Source: Chara braunii (Eukaryota; Streptophyta; Charophyceae; Charales; Characeae). From it: a stretch of DNA of 23,484 nucleotides. The stretch is taken from contig BFEA01000275.1 of the NCBI GenBank assembly GCA_003427395.1, positions 1,910,031 to 1,933,514 of the forward strand. Reading direction: 5' to 3'. The position numbers were made by a program, and so were the translations under genes. Position 1 is the first letter of the stretch, and each line of letters starts with the position of its first letter. Positions 17,201 through 23,484 of the stretch are shown piece after piece. Below the pieces are notes generated by a model. The model was given only the letters and a program-made list of their open reading frames with translations. It had not been told where the DNA came from and did no database searches.

Positions 17201-17640
17201 GAAGAATTATTCCAAATAACGTGGTTTGAAGTAAGAAGCACAAATATAGGTTTCTGATTTGAGCTATCCGAACGTAAGACTATTTTTATGGAACTCAATA
17301 GGAGCTCGAATTTTGGATACCAACTAGGATGAAACTATTTGCGGATCACCTTAAAGTTTTTGATATCAGAGTTTAAACTCTGATTTGCGAATATCAGCCT
17401 CAGAAAAATCAATCAAGAGCGTAAAAAAATTTAGGAGTAAACTTATACGGCAATGATTTTAGGGACAAAGTTGGAAAAGCTATAAGAATTGAACTTTCAG
17501 ATTTTACAAATTATGAATTTACTGTTTATTGAATTATAGGGTTAGAATTATGTATGTGAATATCCAGCATAGTATCAGCCACCACAATTAACTTCGAAAA
17601 TCTAATTGCTATAAACGCTTAGAAGACTAAAAAAAAGAAA
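17201..17640. other. AT-rich segment next to copy F
   Basis: A sharp drop in GC relative to both sides. Plus-strand frames are open for up to about 30 codons between stops, several of which are TGA. The AT-rich part of copy B (5400-5950) occupies the same relative place, but I could not align the two. Confidence 0.4.
17365..17384. repeat. Perfect 20-bp palindrome
   Basis: ATCAGAGTTTAAACTCTGAT equals its own reverse complement. It lies in the AT-rich segment and could be a small element scar or a protein-binding site. Confidence 0.85.
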
Positions 17641-17737
17641 ATGAGAAACTATTGGCAGTGGGGTTAAATCTAGTGGTGTCCTCTATGTGTTTGGCCGATG
17701 ATGCCTTGCCCACTGAGGGCCCCACATAATTTTGTAA

Positions 17738-17762
17738 GGGACGCCGGGCCCGGTTCCCGGCT
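17738..17762 (+). repeat. First stem-loop of the module, copy G
   Basis: GCCGGG-CCCGGTT-CCCGGC differs from copy B by T to C on one side and A to G on the other, a compensated change. The second stem-loop is absent; TTTAAATAAA follows, and after a short gap a run of about 21 A at 17790-17810. Confidence 0.65.
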
Positions 17763-17810
17763 TTAAATAAAGACATTGTTCATTTGGGAAAAAAAAAAAA
17801 AAAAAAAAAA

Positions 17811-18164
17811 GCTGCCACTCGAAAATTCACAGCAAAATCATATACATCGTACCACCCTACGATTTTTCGGTTATTATAACCTGCTGTCCACCAATCTCAA
17901 TTCCTCCTCCAATCTCACCACGAAACTTAACCCCTATGCCTTCTTAAGGGAAAGACCAACCTCCTCCCGTCGGAAGCAGAAGGCCAACAAGCCAGGCCCC
18001 TCTCAGAGCTCGTCACGATGGTCCTCGTTGAACCTGCCAACGACACCTCGCAGGAGTCCGATCTAGTAAGACAAAAGGACAGGAGGCGGGCAGAAGCAGA
18101 GAAAACAACAGAGACGGAGGAAAAAACACAAATCGAGAGAGGAGGGAATAAGGGAAGGTAAGGG
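17811..18164 (+). pseudogene. Decayed coding-like segment of long repeat, copy F side
   Basis: Two adjoining frames cover it. 17811-17945 reads LENSQQNHIH through LNPYAFL, and 17931-18164 reads from KGKTNLLPSEAEG through MVLVEPANDTSQ to a charged tail (RRRAEAEKTTETEEKTQIER). They parallel the minus-strand frames at 5395-5016 of copy B, and switching frame near 17940 is needed to keep the match. The charged end could form a short helix. I cannot assign a protein family, and an opposite-strand frame also shows some similarity. Confidence 0.35.
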
Positions 18165-18750
18165 GAAAAACGTACAAAAGATTACACCCTAAGCCATGTC
18201 ACTTCCTCCCCCAAGGCTGTGATCAGCCCATGCCCTAATTCACAGCCCCACCTCCCCCCATCCACACACGAGATCAGCTATTCCATGCCGATCAAAACAC
18301 GCTTCCTTATCTTCGTGCTCCCCACTCACCGTGTTCCACCTCCGTTGCGCGTGGCATGCTCAAACTGTCGAAACAAAGCCCAATAGATCAAGAAGACCAG
18401 TCACACCCTGAAGAGGAAGACCCCTGACGAAGAAGATGGCCACTGCTCCACGAATATCTCGCGTTTCAACAAAAAGCCGCAGCGTTCTCTCTACCGGCTA
18501 AACCCACCATCGCAACCTTCTCTGTAGCTTCCTTACCACTACTACCTCCCAACTCCTCTATATGTCATAGCGAGGATCTCCCACCACGCCGGGCCGCGTC
18601 CCAAAACCTTCCTCCCCTCCAAGCACCCAACCTTCATGCAGCCCCCCTTTCTCCTTGCGGCTCCTATCGCGACACTTCACCGCGACATCGCCGCCGCCAC
18701 GTACCGTTCTTCCCCAGCGTGAAAGCGCTAGCTGGGACCGGGTGCGCCTC
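18165..18750. other. No recognised gene
   Basis: C-rich DNA with frames on both strands. 18869-18558 (minus) is open for 103 codons but arginine- and glycine-rich with no known motif. No repeat copies were recognised. Confidence 0.4.
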
Positions 18751-18751
18751 C

Positions 18752-18795
18752 CCGAGCGGGGCGCAGCGCTCCCGGTAGCGCTGCGCCCGCTTCGG
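18752..18795. repeat. Strong GC-rich hairpin
   Basis: GGGCGCAGCGCT (18759-18770) pairs exactly with 18777-18788 around CCCGGT. The outer bases CCGAGC and GCTTCGG extend it with one bulge. It is a very stable fold for RNA or single-stranded DNA. No T run follows, so a bacterial-type terminator is not indicated. Confidence 0.85.
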
Positions 18796-19024
18796 TCGGA
18801 TCTCATGAGGTCCTTCAAGTACGGGAGCATACTGTTGATTGGAGTGTACCAGGTGATTATGAGGGGCAATAAAGGGGTTCTCTGAGTCTCAAAGATGGGG
18901 TGTCCGTTCTTTGTATATAGTCTTTACGCTCGGCGTAGCTGATCTTGGTCTGGGTCTCCGGTTGTCTCTGGTAAAGATGATACTTGAAATCGGACTTAAA
19001 GTTTCCGTATGCCTGTGGGGAGGA

Positions 19025-19168
19025 GGCACCATGCTGATGTGGCGGACTCTGCTCTAGTTGTCTCTGCTAGGGGCTTCAGTATGACAAAAGGCACCTTGCT
19101 GGTGCGGCGGACTCTGCTCCGTATGGGCAGAGGTGCCACCTTGCTGGTCTGGCGGACTCTGCTCTGGT
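19025..19168. repeat. Three imperfect repeats of about 30 bp
   Basis: The unit GGCACCWTGCTGRTG.GGCGGACTCTGCTC appears at 19025, 19090 and about 19133. The spacers between units differ in length. Confidence 0.8.
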
Positions 19169-19250
19169 TAATCTTGAGTACCGGGGGGGTGGGGGGGTGT
19201 GGGTAGGGGGTATAATGCTGACGGTTTCTACATCTAACTCGGACTGTGAG

Positions 19251-19303
19251 CTTGGTTCCGGGCCTGGATTTGAGACCTTGGTTCCGGGCCTGGATTTGGA
19301 TTT
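19251..19303. repeat. 26-bp tandem duplication
   Basis: CTTGGTTCCGGGCCTGGATT starts at 19251 and again at 19277; the second copy ends with an added GGATTT. Confidence 0.85.
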
Positions 19304-19356
19304 GAGCCCTTGTCGTAAGGAATTTGCTGCTGTTCAGACTAAGAAGAAATGCTCTC

Positions 19357-19392
19357 TGGTATTCTCAGGGGGACTCGAACCCGGGTCGGTGG
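19357..19392 (-). repeat. tRNA 3'-end-like sequence or primer-site-like sequence
   Basis: On the minus strand GGGTTCGAGTCCCCCTGAG ends in ATACCA, like a T loop, acceptor strand and CCA. Read on the plus strand it could equally be a primer-binding site (TGGTATTCTCAGGGGG). The T stem is imperfect, no A box or anticodon arm is present, and no LTR end (CA) precedes it. Confidence 0.25.
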
Positions 19393-19710
19393 TTTCTATC
19401 TGTTTCCAGCAGGATCTCTTTGGTACTTTCGAGAAGTCTATTTGTTTTCTTGGAAGAAAAAAAATAGAAGTTTATTTGTGTTGCTCTATTCTGGAATCTG
19501 GACACCAAGTTCTCTGGCTTGTATACTGGTTCTGATGCTTAGAAATGCTTGCAGTTCCTGTTTCTCTTCTTGGACTTTCGACTGTCTATGTCGTAAATGA
19601 GACTTCAGATACGTGGGTAGGCACTCGTTTCGTGACGTAGACCCCCTGAAGAGTCTGGTTCCGGCGACCAAATGAAACAATATGTAAGGTCAAGCACCGG
19701 TGAGCTCGAC

Positions 19711-19813
19711 CTGGGGCAAGGTCCCACTTGCGCAAATTAGGAGATTTCGGTCGTTGAGCTTTGCTATCTACGGTCAGTATCTCTTAATTCGTGCAAGTGG
19801 GACCTAGCCCCTG
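19711..19813. mobile_element. Small hairpin element (103 bp)
   Basis: The left arm 19711-19745 starts CTGGGGCAAGGTCCCACTTGC and the right arm 19779-19813 is its near complement, with about five mismatches in 35. The core word GGTCCCACTTGC is exact in both. Its ends resemble those of the 690-bp element at 7988-8677. No target duplication was found. It is too short to encode anything. Confidence 0.65.
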
Positions 19814-19950
19814 GTTATTGACGATATAGACACGACGTTGGCTGGCGGTTCTGCTCCATAGGCTGTGATGTATCACGTTGTATTTAATGAAGCCCATTCA
19901 TTCAGGAAACTGCGTAGTACATGCCATTCTTCTTCTTCTCCTTTTCCGCC

Positions 19951-19998
19951 TCTTCTTCTTCTTCTTCTTCTTCTTCTTCTTCTTCTTCTTCTTCTTCT
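19951..19998. repeat. TCT microsatellite
   Basis: Sixteen TCT units in a row, preceded by a less regular pyrimidine stretch from 19927. Confidence 0.95.
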
Positions 19999-20117
19999 CC
20001 CAAACTTGCTTACTTACTTCTCCTTCTCCGGCCCATTTGCTTCAGTCTCTGGTCGTCTCGTTGAATGAAATGAATGTACGGCTATGTTCATTAGGCAGTT
20101 CTTACCTTCTTCCTACA

Positions 20118-20199
20118 AATACAACGTAGTACGGTCATTATAGCTGTATCTAGACTCAAAGATGCCTCAAATACAGCTACAATGACCGTGTGTTGTATT
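20118..20199. repeat. Hairpin element, copy 2
   Basis: AATACAAC at 20118-20125 pairs with GTTGTATT at 20192-20199. ACGGTCATTATAGCTGTAT (20131-20149) pairs with 20171-20189 at 18 of 19 positions. The loop of about 21 bases matches the complement of the loop at 2113-2133, linking the two copies. Confidence 0.8.
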
Positions 20200-20564
20200 C
20201 GGGGGAACAAGGTAGGCCCTGATGGGCCGACGTTTGTTTATCAAGTGTTCTTCTGAAGTTGTGCTTGAAATAAGATGTATGATGAGTTCTCCTCCTCCCC
20301 CCCCCGCCCAAAAAAAAAAGATGTGTGATGAGGTGCTTCCTGTGCTTGTCATTAGATGATGAATTCGAGACGATGATTCTAGTCTACAATGTGTATGTGA
20401 CAGGTGCTAACTTCTCAGGCATCATCCAGCTTGGAAATTCGTTGTTTTTCAACTTTTTTTTTTTTTTTTTAATCAAACGTCTGTCCGTTTTGGCATGATG
20501 AATATAGTAGATAACAGTTCGGGGAAAGAAAAAAAAAAAAAAACCTTAGAAAAGAAAAAAAAAA
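20200..20564. other. No recognised gene
   Basis: Spacer with T (20454-20470) and A (20529-20544, 20556-20564) runs. No gene or known repeat was found. Confidence 0.4.
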
Positions 20565-20896
20565 TGTTGGTCATAGACCCCGCTAATACCGATCAGGGTG
20601 TGAGCGCGAGTGGGTTGTGTGTGGTGTGTGGGAGAGTGTTGGCCATAGCCTCTGCTGCTACTCGATGAAGGGTGGGGGACGATGAGAAAGGGAGGCACAG
20701 CTACTGGCAGGTCTCGGTCTTTGTGTTAGCCAGACCCCCACTGGCGGCCCCAACCCTATACCCTAACCATTAGGGGCAAGGGGCAACATGAAATCTCCCC
20801 TTCACAGAGACAGGAAAACTATGCTTGCAGGAGTCCCCTCTAGATAGTCTTAGGAGTAGGTAGTGGAAGGTAAACAAACAGAAGTTGAGAGAAGAA
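20565..20896 (+). repeat. 330-bp dispersed family, copy 2
   Basis: 20596-20896 aligns with 2343-2645 in the same orientation. The first 34 bases (20565-20598) match the block before copy 1, but inverted. The copy ends AGAGAAGAATGTA, as in other family members (AGAAGAATGTAG), where the LTR begins. Confidence 0.75.
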
Positions 20897-21015
20897 TGTA
20901 ATGACCCGCCAAAAACACAGACTGGGAACACTGCTGATTTCTGAGATTTGCCAATGGAATGAATGCCTTGCTGTGATTCCCGCATTCTGCTGTGGTCCCA
21001 AGTNTGTGTGTATGC

Positions 21016-21117
21016 GTGCCTGCTNGTTTGCATGCCTGTCTGAGTGCTTGCCGGTTGTGTGTGTGNGTGCCTGCTGGTTTGCATGCCTGTCTGGGTGCTT
21101 GCTGGTTGGGTATGTGT
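21016..21117. repeat. 51-bp tandem repeat in the LTR
   Basis: GTGCCTGCTGGTTTGCATGC starts at 21016 (with one N) and at 21067. Three N calls (21004, 21025, 21066) fall at or beside the repeat, so the copy number in the assembly may be wrong. Confidence 0.8.
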
Positions 21118-21500
21118 GTGTGACCCGCAAGGGTACTTGTTGGTTGCAAGGCCCACCGGGCCGGTACTTACCTGTGGCCGTGACGTTGAAGGGTTGCAGG
21201 GGGGTAAACACGCCGGTAGCGGGGAGTAGGCCCACGGCACTTAGAGCAGCTGGGGAAAAACACTCAAGTAGCAGGTAGGCCGAGCAGAAGAAGACAAAAN
21301 GTTGGCATTTTTAGAGGCCCAGTAGCGATAGGCTAGAGGTAGGCCGGTACCAGTCCAAGTAGCCCGGGTCTAGGGCCTGTGCGGACAATAACAGAGCNTG
21401 CAATGATGTTTCCCTCCGAAANGGAGGAGGTACCGGTTGCTGGGAGGCCGCTTGGCCTGGGAAGTCACCGCCCAGGAGGCCGGTAGGCCGCTATATCTTC

Positions 21501-21523
21501 AGGAAGAGCGGAAAGCTCTTCCT
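21501..21523. repeat. Perfect 9-bp hairpin in the LTR
   Basis: AGGAAGAGC pairs exactly with GCTCTTCCT around GGAAA, a few bases after CTATATC. It could lie near the start of the retrotransposon transcript. Confidence 0.75.
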
Positions 21524-22114
21524 CATTTGCGGTATGCAAGGATCGCGACATGCTGCTGGAGCGCAGCGCTGGACTGAAGCAGCGCTGCTTGGGAGGTGAA
21601 GGTCCGCTGGGGCTCAGCCTGGCTAGGGCGAGCACCCCAGCTTGAGGAGGAGGAAGAAGGGGGCATGGTAGGAGTGGTAGGGCACTTACCTGGCTATGGT
21701 GGACACCGTCTTCATCACCTTGTTGGGCGCTGCATCTGGAAGGCCCCAGTTGGGGTAGCGCTGCACCAGAGCAGCTCAAGGCAGAGTCAGGCATAGCGGA
21801 CCAAGTCAAGCAGCGGCATAGCTGCTTTGGGTTGTCTTGGGACATCAGCGCAGCATCATAGCTGCCTCCCGGTAGTCCGCCATGGCCTATGCATGAGAGA
21901 GGAGGATGAAGGAGGGAAGCCATGGCCATGGTGGACTTTCTTGTTGTTGTTGTGTTGTGAGTTGAGTCAGCAGTAAGGGGGAACTTCGGATATTGATTCT
22001 GGTAGATCCATTCATTGTTATTATTATTGTTGAGAGAAGAATAAGATTGGCGGATTGAAGGAGGAGGAGGAAGGTGGAGAGAGAAGGGGGAAATTGTCAT
22101 TGGTCTTGCTGGTG

Positions 22115-22116
<2 letters not shown>

Positions 22117-22146
<30 letters not shown>

Positions 22147-22152
22147 CTTCTT
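22117..22152. repeat. CTT microsatellite in the LTR
   Basis: Twelve uninterrupted CTT units close to the 3' end of the LTR. Confidence 0.95.
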
Positions 22153-22265
22153 TCTCTCTCCTCCGGTCTTTATCTCTTTGCAAGTGCTTTCATTTCCTTC
22201 GCAATTTGGTGGCATTGTCTTTCATTGTGAATTTGCACTTTGGAAATGACCGGGATCGTAACAAT

Positions 22266-22277
22266 TGGTATCGGAGC
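22266..22277 (+). promoter_or_regulatory. Primer-binding site (initiator tRNA-Met type)
   Basis: TGGTATCGGAGC, two bases after the LTR, differs at one position from TGGTATCAGAGC, the complement of the 3' end of plant initiator tRNA-Met that many plant LTR retrotransposons use to start minus-strand DNA synthesis. The match does not continue beyond 12 bases. Confidence 0.75.
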
Positions 22278-23484
22278 GGACTTACTTGCTGGCGAGAGGT
22301 GTTAGTCACCCTAGCCCTAATTCCGAATTAGGTTAAGGCTAACCTAATCTCGGATTAGGGTTGGGAAGTTAGGGTTAAGTGGGGCAGCGAGGTATGGTGA
22401 TGCTGCCCCCACCTGGTTAGGTCATGTAGGGTCGACATTGGACCCAACCAGGTTGCTCGAGTGAATGTATGGGGTGGCGAGACACAAAGGAGGCTGTTTG
22501 GAGTAAGGGAGAGGGAGTAGAGAGTGAGANGTACTCGCACCTGGAATCTGGACTTCAGGAAGACATTGAGTGACTTTTGGGCTTCCCCTCAAGAGGGAGA
22601 CTTGATCGGAGGCTGCCATATCTGCATCGGATTGCTGCAAGTTGCTACTTTGGACTTCAGGCATCGACGGGGGATCCGGCTTTGCAATAGGGGTGTAGGA
22701 AGGCNCTCTTAGTCATGCTAGGACACTTCGTGTAGTGGTAGCTNGGGGTCAGGAGGACTTATATGAGAGGGGAGTGACTCGTTATCCATCTTTGGAGGCC
22801 AGGCCTCACAGGTAAGTGCCGTGTGACCTGGGTAAGCCCGTGGGAGGTTGCTTGGTGCTTCATGGCCTGTTGGGGGTGTGCTGGGTTCTCTTCCTCTTCT
22901 CTGCGGTCTTGGTTGTGTGTGTGAGCTTGTGGGTTGCTTTCTCACCTGATGGATGGATGGATGATGTATCTACTCTAAATGACATATCTTTCTACGGTGC
23001 ATTGTCTTTTCATTTCTGAACGGCTGAAGAAGGAAGTTCTTGTTGAAAGTTGTCTTTTCCTTTCCAGTATGGTAGAGGCAGTTTGGGACCGACTTGGTAC
23101 CCCTATCACGTTGGTCCTGGTCCACGGCCTACTTGGGACCACTCGGGACCCAGTGGGACCAGGCCCAACGGGACAAGACCTTTTGGGCCCAGATCTGTTG
23201 CTGCCAGTGCATTTCTTTGCTGTGCAGGATTTGGTGGACATACGGACAACAAGGGCATTCCTTTCAAGGGGATCTTGACTGGCCTTACCGCATGATTAAC
23301 ACATACTGCCCCGCATCTGACTCGGCGACCATCTGCACCCCTCGAAATCTCCATTGCTGCAGATTAGTCTTCTTCGTCTGATTTATTGTGATGCATGTCC
23401 CCTGTCAGGTTAGACAAGAGGGGATCTCCAACTGATCTGATCGGGCCCGTTCTATAAATCAGACCTCTCTGCTGTTTTTTTTTT
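22278..23484 (+). mobile_element. Interior start of the LTR retrotransposon, no intact frame
   Basis: The region directly downstream of the primer site should be leader followed by gag. No frame exceeds about 100 codons, and I recognise no gag, zinc-knuckle, protease or polymerase motif. GGGACC recurs four times between 23086 and 23161. The element is non-autonomous or decayed here, or gag begins beyond the window. Confidence 0.5.
22316..22359. repeat. Interlocking palindromes in the leader
   Basis: CCTAATTCCGAATTAGG (22316-22332), ATTAGGTTA-AGGC-TAACCTAAT (22327-22348) and CCTAATCTCGGATTAGG (22343-22359) overlap and compete for the same bases. TTAGGG/CCCTAA words give a superficial likeness to telomere repeats. 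Confidence 0.8.

Larger units (their letters stand above)
20897..22263 (+). mobile_element. 5' long terminal repeat of an LTR retrotransposon
   Basis: It starts TGTAATGACCCG and ends CCGGGATCGTAACA, giving TG...CA ends with an imperfect terminal inverted repeat. A primer-binding site follows two bases later. At about 1.37 kb it is within the range of plant Gypsy-type LTRs. Inside are a 51-bp tandem repeat, a 9-bp hairpin, a possible TATA box (CTATATC near 21491) and a CTT run. The exact left edge is uncertain by a few bases because the 330-bp family ends in a similar ATGTA. The 3' LTR lies outside the window, so identity between LTRs cannot be judged. A minus-strand frame of 211 codons (22100-21465) has no motif and is probably chance. 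Confidence 0.65.

Noticed and set aside
18752-18795. Intrinsic bacterial terminator
   Set aside because: No T run follows the hairpin and the surroundings are eukaryotic.
19357-19392. Functional tRNA gene on the minus strand
   Set aside because: Only a T-arm/acceptor-like end is present; there is no A box, anticodon arm or proper T stem.
21465-22100. Minus-strand frame of 211 codons
   Set aside because: It lies inside the LTR, runs antisense, includes microsatellite-derived runs and has no recognisable motif.
22310-22380. Telomere-like TTAGGG/CCCTAA words
   Set aside because: They are not in tandem, are interspersed with palindromes and lie in a retrotransposon leader.

Overview
The window looks like repeat-dominated nuclear DNA of a eukaryote, most likely of the green lineage (land plant or streptophyte alga). 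The pointers are an intact tRNA-Trp(CCA) gene that agrees with plant tRNA-Trp as I recall it, an LTR retrotransposon start with an initiator-Met-type primer site typical of plant elements, and a type III hammerhead ribozyme motif of the kind known from plant retrozymes. Many long A/T homopolymers, TA and CTT microsatellites, and scattered N calls fit a short-read assembly of a large genome. I recognise no intact protein-coding gene. The open frames are short, mostly on repeats or homopolymers, and show no domain I can name.

Layout. 1-2300: unannotated DNA, a nested fold-back, tRNA-like (SINE-type) promoter pieces and a small hairpin element. 2305-2645: first copy of a roughly 330-bp dispersed family, followed by tRNA-Trp on the minus strand. 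3122-3547: a PIF/Harbinger-like element with TAA target duplications. 5016-7802: a long dispersed repeat (copy B) ending in two stem-loops and poly(A). 7988-8854: a 690-bp TIR element and a small TTAA-flanked element. 9214-10110: five tandem 183-bp units, each a fold-back, joined by palindromes. 11232-11847: a TTAA element split by a second PIF/Harbinger-like element. 12080-12140: the hammerhead motif (minus strand). 12414-13097: a composite element inserted in TA repeat. 13447-18164: three more copies of the long repeat in both orientations plus copies of the 330-bp family. 18170-20560: tandem repeats and two hairpin elements. 20565-23484: another 330-bp copy, then a 1.37-kb LTR, a primer-binding site and the start of a degenerate LTR-retrotransposon interior.

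The window is best read as layers of mobile elements: LTR and poly(A)-tailed retroelements, cut-and-paste-type non-autonomous elements (TTAA, TAA and unresolved classes), and a possible retrozyme. Only the tRNA gene is a likely functional host gene. The most noteworthy signals are the hammerhead core, the covarying double stem-loop shared by seven dispersed copies, the fold-back tandem array, and the TAA element nested precisely at the edge of the TTAA element.
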